Shown piece after piece: positions 1 to 4,747 of a stretch of 6,305 nucleotides of DNA. A program made the position numbers and the translations under genes. Source of the DNA: Desulfosarcina sp. (GTDB taxonomy: Bacteria > Desulfobacterota > Desulfobacteria > Desulfobacterales > Desulfosarcinaceae); the NCBI GenBank assembly GCA_018224455.1, contig JAGTUY010000433.1, positions 1-6,305 on the forward strand, read 5' to 3'. Each line of letters begins with the position of its first letter. Position 1 is the stretch's first letter. The notes beneath the pieces are model-generated. The model was not told the DNA's origin, did no database searches, and saw only the letters and a list, made by a program, of their open reading frames with translations.

Positions 1-245
1 AGAGACACCTCGTCATCGCCCTGCAAGGGTTCCTCCCGGCGTTGGCGCATGGCATCCAGGGCGGCATTTCTGGCAATGGTGTACAGCAGTGCACCATTGT
101 TGCCGCTGCGGCCATATCGGGAAAGATATCGGGTGAAGCTTTCCTGGGTAAGATCACTGGAAAGATGGTAATTCCCGGTCAGGCGGAGCAAGTAGGCGAA
201 CACCCGGCCTCTGTTTTGCGTGTAAAACGTGTCGTAAGATTCCAC
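1..245 (-). CDS. ECF-type RNA polymerase sigma factor, N-terminal part (cut by window edge)
   Basis: The first 81 codons of a sigma-70 family protein are visible on the minus strand; the rest lies beyond position 1. Conserved region 2 is recognisable. Residues 7-24 (FYTQNRGRVFAYLLRLTG) match the helix that opens ECF region 2. Residues 31-37 (DLTQESF) correspond to the common DLxQExF core-binding motif. Residues 54-70 (LYTIARNAALDAMRQRR) match the region 2.3-2.4 helix that melts and reads the -10 element. The start is inferred to be GTG at 243-245, because an in-frame TAA stands three codons upstream and no ATG intervenes. No clear ribosome binding site precedes it, so translation may be weak. 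The gene is divergent from the IHF-like gene. Region 4 and any anti-sigma partner are outside the window, so the subgroup and regulon cannot be given. The family call is confident; the exact start is less so. Confidence 0.82.
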   Translation of the reverse strand, partial: MESYDTFYTQNRGRVFAYLLRLTGNYHLSSDLTQESFTRYLSRYGRSGNNGALLYTIARNAALDAMRQRREEPLQGDDEVS

Positions 246-303
246 TTCTATTTAACGATCAAGCGGCTCAATGGTTACATTGCCTTACCCTATTTTTTCA
301 TCC

Positions 304-330
304 ATTATAACTTATTCATAATTTTCTCAT
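304..330 (-). promoter_or_regulatory. Possible promoter of the sigma factor gene
   Basis: The minus strand carries a perfect TATAAT at 304-309, about 60 bp upstream of the GTG start, in a very AT-rich stretch. The sequence 16-17 bp further upstream (about 326-332) is only a poor match to a -35 box. The call rests on the -10 hexamer, the AT-rich setting and the position. Confidence 0.35.
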
Positions 331-438
331 ATAGTTAAGTTATTTTCCACAGAATTGCATCATGGGTCCATTCAGCTACAACTACTTAATTTTCTATATT
401 TTCTTGACAAACGGGCGAACTCCTGACATCAAGTTAAC

Positions 439-466
439 TTTGATAAGAGGGATTATCATTTACAAT
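439..466 (+). promoter_or_regulatory. Possible promoter of the ihfA-like gene with an overlapping inverted repeat
   Basis: TACAAT at 461-466 is a good -10 hexamer. TTTGAT at 439-444 lies 16 bp upstream as a moderate -35. The 6-bp inverted repeat TGATAA-N6-TTATCA (441-458) sits inside the spacer, where an operator would act. The perfect TTGACA at 404-409 has no good -10 at the right distance, so it is a competing but less complete candidate. The predicted leader is about 90 nt. Confidence 0.35.
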
Positions 467-560
467 TTAGATGGTTAGCGATCAACAGCCGCTGCCGGAT
501 GCAGCATCAATCGACTCGAACCGGGAATGGGCAACAAAAAATTAGAGGGGAGCAACCAGC

Positions 561-839
561 ATGAGCCTGACAAAAGCTCAAATTGTAGAAAACATTCAAA
601 ATCAAACCGGACTCACCAAAATCAAAGCGACCGACACCGTTGAAACCCTTCTCGAGATCATCAAAGCATCCCTGTCTTCCGGAGAAAACGTTCTGGTCAG
701 CGGCTTCGGAAAATTCTGCGTAAAGGAAAAAAAGCAGCGCAAGGGCAGAAATCCGGCCACAGGTGATGAAATGATGCTGGACGAGCGACGGGTGGTCACC
801 TTTAAATGTTCAGGAAAATTACGCGACAAGATCAACTGA
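561..839 (+). CDS. ihfA: Integration host factor alpha-like / HU-family DNA-bending protein
   Basis: A 92-residue protein covering the whole HU/IHF fold. The N-terminal helix pair starts with SLTKAQIVENI. The turn GFGKF lies at residues 48-52. The beta-arm carries GRNPATGDE at 62-70, with the DNA-intercalating proline at residue 65, the same position as in E. coli IhfA. Arm and C-terminal helix contain RRVVTFKCSGKLRDKI (76-91). The RRVVTF stretch and numbering favour IHF alpha over HU, and the protein lacks the short C-terminal extension of the E. coli subunit (99 residues). Proteins of this family dimerise, wrap or sharply bend DNA in the nucleoid, and assist promoters, replication and recombination. 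The start is supported by a purine-rich GAGGGGAG about 10 bp upstream. Cysteines at 53 and 83 are slightly unusual. Deltaproteobacteria often carry several HU/IHF paralogues, so the alpha assignment is probable, not certain. A membrane-protein gene follows after 46 bp with no terminator visible between them. Confidence 0.9.
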   Translation: MSLTKAQIVENIQNQTGLTKIKATDTVETLLEIIKASLSSGENVLVSGFGKFCVKEKKQRKGRNPATGDEMMLDERRVVTFKCSGKLRDKIN

Positions 840-885
840 TGGCCGTTGTTTTCGACATGCTGATCCCCTTAGTGAAAGCAATGCC

Positions 886-1281
886 ATGAAAGGCATCGTC
901 ATCAGGTGGCTCTTTTTGGCATTCGCCATCTTCACGGCAGCATATATGATTGATGGCATCCGTGTGTCCGGATTTCCTTCAGCCGTCCTGGCCGCCGCTG
1001 TACTGGGGGTTCTAAATGCCTTCTTTCGCCCCATCCTGTTGCTGCTGACCCTCCCCCTGAACATTCTTACGCTGGGACTGTTTACCTTTGTCATCAATGC
1101 CATGCTGCTGATGATGGCATCCGGCGTCATCCGCGGTTTCGATGTGGATGGATTTGGCTCTGCCCTGCTGGGCTCACTTTTCATCAGTGCCGTTAGTTGG
1201 CTGCTCACGTCATTTATCAGCGAGCGGGGAACGGTCCAATATATCGATCTGAAGCATCAGGGGGGAAACCGCTGGGAGTAA
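886..1281 (+). CDS. Small integral membrane protein of the phage holin family 4 (PF04020-like)
   Basis: A 131-residue, very hydrophobic protein with four predicted membrane segments at about residues 5-24, 31-53, 56-78 and 90-112, and a short polar tail. The family hallmark is clear in the middle: LNAFFRP (43-49) followed by LTLPLNILTLGLFTFVIN (54-71), the conserved RP...PxNxLTxGLFxxxIN pattern of this family. Members are common chromosomal membrane proteins, for example YvlD-like proteins of Bacillus. The holin name comes from a distant phage similarity, so lysis is not implied and no phage genes are nearby. The role is not established. The start ATG is at 886; a second ATG at 881 is out of frame. 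The ribosome binding site is weak, which fits translation after the upstream gene. The 46-bp gap to the IHF-like gene suggests co-transcription. The stop codon lies 2 bp from the end of a convergent gene. Confidence 0.87.
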   Translation: MKGIVIRWLFLAFAIFTAAYMIDGIRVSGFPSAVLAAAVLGVLNAFFRPILLLLTLPLNILTLGLFTFVINAMLLMMASGVIRGFDVDGFGSALLGSLFISAVSWLLTSFISERGTVQYIDLKHQGGNRWE

Positions 1282-1283
1282 TT

Positions 1284-1625
1284 TCACTTGGGTTGTCCGC
1301 ATTCTTTGCAGCGGCCGTCGGGACCGATCACGCCGATGCAGCTTTCATCAACACACAGGGTTCGATTCTCCCAGGCGTCCTCGGACCCGTCCGGACCGGC
1401 GGCCGGATAATCGTCGGCAGGCGCGTCTTCCACGGTCATCTGCTGCTCCGCAGGTGCGTCGTCCACACCATCTTCATCCGTATGGGTCTCAACAGCAGGC
1501 GAAGGCACGTCGCCGTCATAAGGCGTGCCGCACTCCCGGCAACGGCCGTCCGCACCAATAATGCCGATGCAGTTACCATCACTGCACAAAACGCGTTGAT
1601 CCCATTCACTGTCCGACTTGGCCAT
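1284..1625 (-). CDS. Small uncharacterised protein with two tandem four-cysteine (zinc-ribbon-like) motifs
   Basis: A 113-residue protein built as two copies of one motif around an acidic linker. Copy 1 (residues 9-34) and copy 2 (85-110) share W-x4-LC-x4-CIGxIGxDGRCxECG. Both have identical cysteine spacing C-x4-C-x9-C-x2-C: Cys14, 19, 29, 32 and Cys91, 96, 106, 109. The linker (about 35-84) is rich in Asp, Glu, Ala and Pro and is probably disordered. Four regularly spaced cysteines suggest a zinc knuckle or ribbon in each copy; this is inference, and I recognise no characterised family. No signal peptide or membrane segment is seen, so it should be cytoplasmic. Two ATGs occur at 1628 and 1625. 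The downstream one is chosen because the strong AGGAGG lies 7 nt before it but only 4 nt before the other. Unequal codon use between the copies suggests an old duplication. It is convergent with the preceding membrane-protein gene. Confidence 0.8.
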   Translation of the reverse strand: MAKSDSEWDQRVLCSDGNCIGIIGADGRCRECGTPYDGDVPSPAVETHTDEDGVDDAPAEQQMTVEDAPADDYPAAGPDGSEDAWENRTLCVDESCIGVIGPDGRCKECGQPK

Positions 1626-1632
1626 CATCCGC

Positions 1633-1638
1633 CTCCTG
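1633..1638 (-). promoter_or_regulatory. Ribosome binding site of the tandem four-cysteine protein
   Basis: A perfect AGGAGG on the minus strand. Its spacing is 3 nt to the first of two adjacent ATG codons and 6 nt to the second. Normal spacing favours the second ATG (1623-1625) as the true start. Confidence 0.75.
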
Positions 1639-1655
1639 TCACGGGCAAACTGGTT

Positions 1656-1698
1656 TTACGGCGATAAACGACTGCATGGCTCTACAGTTTGGCCGTAA
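1656..1698. repeat. Inverted repeat able to form an extended hairpin
   Basis: TTACGGC (1656-1662) is perfectly complementary to GCCGTAA (1692-1698), with 29 nt between. Inside these arms, further pairs can form (AAC and CTG against CAGTTT). On the other side, ATAAAC (1664-1669) can also pair with GTTTAT (1701-1706), giving an alternative fold. It lies in the presumed leader of the minus-strand gene or in an unannotated plus-strand RNA. No known riboswitch class is recognised. Confidence 0.4.
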
Positions 1699-1830
1699 GG
1701 GTTTATTGCTTCGGTTAGCCCGGGCTCCAGTCACAGGCAGTCGGGCAAATCAGCGCATTGACGGTACATACCACAAGCTTCACCGGTTCTCAAACAGGCA
1801 AACGCAGCCGACCCAAAAAAACCTCAAGTA

Positions 1831-1859
1831 TTTATCACCACGACCGATATGATAATCAA
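1831..1859 (-). promoter_or_regulatory. Possible promoter of the tandem four-cysteine protein
   Basis: The minus strand has TTGATT (1854-1859), a 17-bp spacer, then GATAAA (1831-1836), a fair sigma-70-like pair. It would give a leader of about 200 nt that includes the inverted repeats at 1656-1745. No better promoter was found nearer the gene. Confidence 0.3.
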
Positions 1860-1906
1860 GCGCAAAGAAACGGGTGCGCTTGACTCCTCTCCGCTCCTCT
1901 TCATTG

Positions 1907-1937
1907 AAAAAGGCGGCCAAATCGGCCGCCTTTTTTT
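1907..1937 (+). terminator. Strong rho-independent terminator
   Basis: GGCGGCC (1912-1918) pairs with GGCCGCC (1924-1930) around a 5-nt loop. The stem is extended by five A-T pairs (1907-1911 with 1931-1935), and a run of seven T follows. The A run before the stem would give U residues on the opposite strand, so it may work both ways. No plus-strand gene ends near it: the previous plus-strand gene stops at 1281. It insulates the methionine aminopeptidase promoter from upstream transcription. Confidence 0.88.
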
Positions 1938-1951
1938 ATCGACATTATGGT

Positions 1952-1981
1952 TTGACAGCCACGGATCGATTCCGATACATA
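1952..1981 (+). promoter_or_regulatory. Probable sigma-70 promoter of the methionine aminopeptidase gene
   Basis: A perfect TTGACA -35 lies at 1952-1957, directly after the terminator. The -10 is weaker: GATACA (1974-1979, 16-bp spacer) or TACATA (1976-1981, 18-bp spacer). Transcription would start near 1987 and give a leader of roughly 58 nt. Confidence 0.5.
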
Positions 1982-2044
1982 TTCATTCGAAATGGCGCCA
2001 ATCCATGAATCCCGCCGGCGGCGGAAAATAAGAGGCACCCAGTC

Positions 2045-2935
2045 GTGAAGAATAGAAGTGACACCGGAAAAATCAGCCGCAACGCTCCTTGCCCCTGTGG
2101 CAGCGGGCAAAAATACAAGCATTGCTGTCTCAACAAGTCCTCATCGACGCGGCAATCGGATCTGCAATACGCAAAAAGGCACCGGATCCGAATCAAAACG
2201 CCTGAACAGATCGAAGGTATACGGCGGGCCGGCCAATTGGTTATCGAAACCCTGGATCTGGTGGCGCCCCACATCCGGCCGGGCGTAACCACCGATGAAA
2301 TCAATGCGATGGTTCACGATTTTACCGTCCGGCACGGCGCGGTTCCCGCACCGTTGAATTATCGGGGCTTCCCCAAGAGTGTGTGTATCAGCATCAACGA
2401 AGTGATCTGCCATGGGATTCCCGGAGATCGACCATTCAAGGATGGCGATATCGTCAATGTGGATGTCACATCCATTTTGAACAGCTATTACGCCGACGCC
2501 AGCAAGACTTTTTTCGTGGGCACCCCCGGTGCAGATGCCCAAAAGATCGTCAATGTCTCCCAGCAGTGCCTGGCTGAAGGCATGGCCGTGGTAAGGCCGG
2601 GCAACACCGTCGGCGACATCGGACATGCGATCCAGTCCTACGCAGAGGGGCAGGGATGCTCGGTGGTCCGCGAGTTTGTCGGCCATGGCGTGGGCGTCGA
2701 TTTTCACGAAGCCCCCCAGATCCCCCATTACGGCAAACCTGGTTCAGGCGTACGGCTGGTGCCAGGCATGGTGTTCACCATCGAACCGATGATTAACCTG
2801 GGCAAAAAGGAACTGGTTGTGCTTGAAGACGGGTGGACGGCGATTACCAAGGACGGATCCCTTTCGGCCCAGTTTGAACAGACGCTGATGGTCACCGAAT
2901 CAGGCGTTGAAAGCCTGACCCCTTACCCGCTATAG
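2045..2935 (+). CDS. map: Type I methionine aminopeptidase with N-terminal SEC-C zinc motif
   Basis: A 296-residue cytosolic metalloprotease that removes the initiator methionine from nascent proteins. Residues 14-28 (NAPCPCGSGQKYKHCC) form a SEC-C motif, the short zinc-binding module also found at the SecA C-terminus. After a polar linker, the pita-bread catalytic domain runs from about residue 46 to 294. All five metal ligands are in place: Asp140 (NVDVT), Asp151 (ADASKT), His214 (GHGVG), Glu247 (TIEPM) and Glu278 (QFEQT). The active-site histidines His123 (CHGIP) and His221 (FHE) are also present. E. coli MAP is about 264 residues, so the extra length is the SEC-C extension. By analogy with other zinc-tagged MetAPs, that extension may help dock to the ribosome. 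The start is GTG with AAGAGG about 10 nt upstream; the first internal Met (89) is within the domain. The gene has its own promoter and is convergent with the rhomboid gene. Confidence 0.96.
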   Translation: MKNRSDTGKISRNAPCPCGSGQKYKHCCLNKSSSTRQSDLQYAKRHRIRIKTPEQIEGIRRAGQLVIETLDLVAPHIRPGVTTDEINAMVHDFTVRHGAVPAPLNYRGFPKSVCISINEVICHGIPGDRPFKDGDIVNVDVTSILNSYYADASKTFFVGTPGADAQKIVNVSQQCLAEGMAVVRPGNTVGDIGHAIQSYAEGQGCSVVREFVGHGVGVDFHEAPQIPHYGKPGSGVRLVPGMVFTIEPMINLGKKELVVLEDGWTAITKDGSLSAQFEQTLMVTESGVESLTPYPL

Positions 2936-2939
2936 CCCC

Positions 2940-2984
2940 GAAATAGACCGAGAACGCAGATACGGGCTCCCAAGATGCTATTTC
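2940..2984. repeat. Inverted repeat between convergent genes
   Basis: GAAATAG (2940-2946) is complementary to CTATTTC (2978-2984) across a 31-nt loop, in the 59-bp gap between the ends of the aminopeptidase and rhomboid genes. It could act weakly as a transcript-end structure, but it lacks a compact GC stem and T run, so it is not called a terminator. Confidence 0.25.
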
Positions 2985-2994
2985 TGGTTGGATG

Positions 2995-3861
2995 TTAGTC
3001 GATCACCCCCCGAATCCAGGACAATAGTAGGGTAGAAGCGCTCGCAATGATGCAAAGCACCTGCCCTTTCATTCCGAGCGGTTGCCCCATCCACAACCGA
3101 TAGGCGCCCCCCATCAGCACACCGCATAAAAACCCGAACAGGTGAGCCCCCACGTCGCTTCGGGCACTGGTCCCCAGGAACGCCAGCAGTGCCAGACCGC
3201 TCGCAAAGACCAGGGCCGTTCGTTTCCAACCCCTACCCGTTCGTGCGGTGTTCACCGCCTGAAACGCACACAGGATGCCCACTGCACCGAAAACAGCTGT
3301 CGATGCACCCACGGACAGGTGCCCGGTTTCATAAGCCAACGCGTTCATCAGATTGCCGAAAATACCGCTGGCCAATATCATCAGCCACCCGGCGCCAGAG
3401 CCGGTAACCACACATACGGCACCTCCGAAAATCACCATCCCAGCCATGTTTCCGGCAATATGCGCGGCATCGGCATGCAACAGGAGCGCAGTGGTACACC
3501 GGTAAATCTCGCCCTTCAAAATGCGGTTGGCATGGGCACCAAAAACGGCAATATAATCGTCAGGCGCGGAACTGGCCGAGACGGCCAGGTGGATGGAAAG
3601 CAGCAGAAGCGCTACAGCGATGCCGGAAAGGTTTTTGTGTGCCGGGTGGCTTTGGGAGACCGAATGATCCGCTTCGGCGTTCGGGTTTTCAGTCTGATAA
3701 CGATAAATGACGTCCCGGGCGGCTTCGGCATAGGGTTTCGGTACATCAATGCGGAACCCATCGTTTGACCGGGTCACCCGATTGCCAATTCCTGACGAAT
3801 TCAGGACCAGGCTGAAGGCATTTGCCTGTTCCTGGCTGAGGGAATCAAATACGGTGACCAT
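2995..3861 (-). CDS. Rhomboid family intramembrane serine protease
   Basis: A 288-residue inner-membrane protease that would cut substrate transmembrane helices within the bilayer. Residues 1-56 form a soluble N-terminal domain (starting VTVFDSLSQEQANAFSLVL), followed by a polar linker and six core membrane helices from about residue 78 to 254, then a seventh at about 267-282 (a 6+1 layout). Catalytic Ser187 lies in GASTAVFG and His240 in GAHLFGF. The helix-2 motif HADAAHIAGN gives His129, His134 and Asn138, the last two matching the oxyanion-site pair of GlpG. The usual GxSG is GAST here, a variant seen in active rhomboids. The frame stays open up to a TTG at 3915, but the ATG at 3859-3861 is chosen because AGGT lies 5 nt before it and it begins the folded domain. 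The small coiled-coil gene lies 160 bp upstream on the same strand. The N-terminal domain resembles small alpha/beta domains of the DUF2007 type, but that is only a weak guess. Confidence 0.93.
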   Translation of the reverse strand: MVTVFDSLSQEQANAFSLVLNSSGIGNRVTRSNDGFRIDVPKPYAEAARDVIYRYQTENPNAEADHSVSQSHPAHKNLSGIAVALLLLSIHLAVSASSAPDDYIAVFGAHANRILKGEIYRCTTALLLHADAAHIAGNMAGMVIFGGAVCVVTGSGAGWLMILASGIFGNLMNALAYETGHLSVGASTAVFGAVGILCAFQAVNTARTGRGWKRTALVFASGLALLAFLGTSARSDVGAHLFGFLCGVLMGGAYRLWMGQPLGMKGQVLCIIASASTLLLSWIRGVID

Positions 3862-3866
3862 CGGCG

Positions 3867-3870
3867 ACCT
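3867..3870 (-). promoter_or_regulatory. Ribosome binding site choosing the rhomboid start
   Basis: AGGT on the minus strand lies 5 nt before the ATG at 3859-3861. The alternative upstream starts (TTG at 3915 and ATG at 3888) lack a comparable site. Confidence 0.5.
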
Positions 3871-4021
3871 GAAAAAATGATGCCCCATGGGTTGAAGGCT
3901 GCGGCTGAAGGTCAAGCCGATGCGCCTCAGGCAAAAATCCTAACGGAACAGAGGTTGTGGTTTTACAATCATAAACGTGGCGGGTGGCGCGACGGCCGAC
4001 GATGGCTGACAGTCTGGCGGG

Positions 4022-4363
4022 TCAAAACGCTTTTATATTTCTGTTGTCGTCATCGTCGTCGTCATCGTCATCGAAGTCATCCGTTTTTTTACCGGAGGCT
4101 TCATCGGTTGCGGCCAGCCGTAACTCGGCAGCGCGAAGAAGCGCCTCTTCCCGGGCCTTTTTTCTTCTTTGCGCCACTTCCAGTTCATAGGTCTGTTTGG
4201 CGGCTTCAACCGCCTGGCGGGCGAGTTTCTCTCCACCCAGTTGAAGGTAGTCCACCACCGTTTTAATCAGCGTTTCATCTTTTCTCAAATCCACAGGAAT
4301 CCGTCGCGAAACACGTTTGAAAGAACCCATCAGATCCTTGGGGAGGTCGATTTGGTCGATCAT
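4022..4363 (-). CDS. Small uncharacterised coiled-coil protein with a polyaspartate tail
   Basis: A 113-residue protein of unrecognised family. Residues 1-42 are mixed polar and hydrophobic (MIDQIDLPKDLMGSFKRV at the start). Residues about 44-85 are Ala/Glu/Arg/Lys-rich with a heptad-like pattern, consistent with a long helix or coiled coil. The C-terminus is extremely acidic: nine consecutive Asp (98-106), preceded by DDF, then a short basic end NRNIKAF. There is no signal peptide, cysteine motif or membrane segment. The start is well supported by AAGGAGA about 6 nt upstream and by a good promoter with a perfect TATAAT. This makes it a real gene despite its low-complexity end. The acidic tail could bind metal or a basic partner, but no function can be assigned. 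The rhomboid gene lies downstream on the same strand and may be co-transcribed, as no terminator is visible between them. Confidence 0.78.
   Translation of the reverse strand: MIDQIDLPKDLMGSFKRVSRRIPVDLRKDETLIKTVVDYLQLGGEKLARQAVEAAKQTYELEVAQRRKKAREEALLRAAELRLAATDEASGKKTDDFDDDDDDDDDNRNIKAF
4046..4072. repeat. Trinucleotide (GAT/GAC) repeat coding for nine aspartates
   Basis: Nine tandem Asp codons on the minus strand, a mixture of GAC and GAT, with two more just upstream at 4076-4081. The mixed codons make it an imperfect triplet repeat. Slippage would change the tail length without shifting the frame. Confidence 0.85.
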
Positions 4364-4395
4364 CTATCTCTCCTTCATCGATTTAATTTGGCTGC

Positions 4396-4423
4396 ATTAT
4401 AAGTCCCTTGGCAGAAAAGTAAA
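4396..4423 (-). promoter_or_regulatory. Sigma-70 promoter of the polyaspartate-tail protein
   Basis: On the minus strand a perfect TATAAT (4396-4401) lies 16 bp after TTTACT (4418-4423), a four-of-six -35. The predicted start near 4389 gives a short leader of about 26 nt with a clear ribosome binding site. Confidence 0.6.
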
Positions 4424-4464
4424 GCACTTCACCGTCTAGTTTCATTTTTCATGGGAATACGTCG

Positions 4465-4494
4465 TTGACATTTCATGAAGCCTTGCTTAATAAT
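4465..4494 (+). promoter_or_regulatory. Sigma-70-like promoter upstream of the hydratase-dehydrogenase gene
   Basis: A perfect TTGACA (4465-4470), an 18-bp spacer and AATAAT (4489-4494), five of six matches to the -10. Transcription would begin near 4501, giving a leader of about 247 nt before the ATG at 4748. It is divergent from the promoter at 4396-4423. Confidence 0.5.
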
Positions 4495-4735
4495 CCGTCG
4501 AATGATGGAAACATTAGCTGGGGACCTATTTTTGGATGCTTCCAAGTACCCGGGAGCCTGATCGTCCCATGCCTCCCCCCTCGAAAAAGCCAGAAAAAAC
4601 CCGGACTCCAACAAAGCCAGGACCAGAAACCGGTAAGAAAAATGAGCGACGACGCCAATTGCCCGACAGGCTATTAAGGGCCTCGGAAAGTTCAGTCGCT
4701 GGCCGCCAGTGATTGTTACACTCACCTAGAAGGCA

Positions 4736-4741
4736 AGGAGG
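4736..4741 (+). promoter_or_regulatory. Ribosome binding site of the hydratase-dehydrogenase gene
   Basis: A perfect AGGAGG 6 nt before the ATG at 4748-4750, which favours this start over the in-frame ATG four codons later. Expression at the translation level should be high. Confidence 0.85.
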
Positions 4742-4747
4742 AACCCC

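Larger units (their letters stand above)
246..560. other. Divergent intergenic regulatory region between the sigma factor and ihfA-like genes
   Basis: This 315-bp region has no credible gene. Its left half (about 285-400) is strongly AT-rich, unlike the flanking coding sequence. Its right half holds a perfect 10-bp palindrome AAGTTAACTT (431-440), an inverted repeat TGATAA/TTATCA (441-458) and a TTGACA hexamer (404-409). It must contain the control regions of both divergent genes. IHF genes are often autoregulated, and AT-rich bendable DNA is typical of IHF/HU binding, so binding by the gene's own product is a reasonable inference. I did not find a clear IHF consensus. Confidence 0.6.
1629..2044. 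other. Intergenic region with hairpins, a terminator and two outward promoters
   Basis: This 416-bp gap holds the presumed upstream region of the minus-strand four-cysteine gene, the inverted repeat at 1656-1698, a second small inverted repeat GCCCG/CGGGC around 1718-1745, the strong terminator at 1907-1937 and the methionine aminopeptidase promoter. I see no convincing coding sequence. The one open frame here (1849-2031) crosses the terminator and has no ribosome binding site. A small RNA ending at the terminator is possible but unproven. Confidence 0.55.
4364..4747. other. Divergent intergenic region with two promoters and a long leader
   Basis: A 384-bp region between two divergent genes. 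It holds a leftward promoter (4396-4423) and a rightward promoter (4465-4494). The remaining 250 bp up to the start codon shows no terminator, repeat or riboswitch I can recognise. Open frames here (for example plus 4465-4677 and minus 4429-4725) lack ribosome binding sites and recognisable domains, and I do not count them as genes. Confidence 0.5.

Noticed and set aside
42..338. 98-codon open frame on the plus strand
   Set aside because: Antisense to the sigma factor region 2 sequence, then continues into AT-rich intergenic DNA.
404..409. Perfect TTGACA as the ihfA -35 box
   Set aside because: No acceptable -10 hexamer occurs 15-19 bp downstream, so it is kept only as a secondary candidate.
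886..1281. Prophage or lysis cassette suggested by the holin family name
   Set aside because: PF04020-type proteins are widespread chromosomal membrane proteins. No endolysin, integrase, attachment site or phage structural gene is present, and IHF is a host gene.
1197..1667. 156-codon open frame on the plus strand
   Set aside because: Overlaps the end of the membrane-protein gene and is antisense to the four-cysteine gene. The regular cysteine spacing shows the minus strand is the real coding strand.
1849..2031. 60-codon open frame on the plus strand
   Set aside because: It passes through the strong terminator hairpin and the map promoter and has no ribosome binding site.
2141..2728. 195-codon open frame on the minus strand
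   Set aside because: Fully antisense to methionine aminopeptidase, whose catalytic residues are all intact. No domain or ribosome binding site supports it.
2940..2984. Terminator between convergent map and rhomboid genes
   Set aside because: The inverted repeat has an AT-rich 7-bp stem, a 31-nt loop and no T run, unlike an intrinsic terminator.
3142..3768. 208-codon open frame on the plus strand
   Set aside because: Antisense shadow of the rhomboid gene, with low-information, Gln/Arg/His-rich composition.
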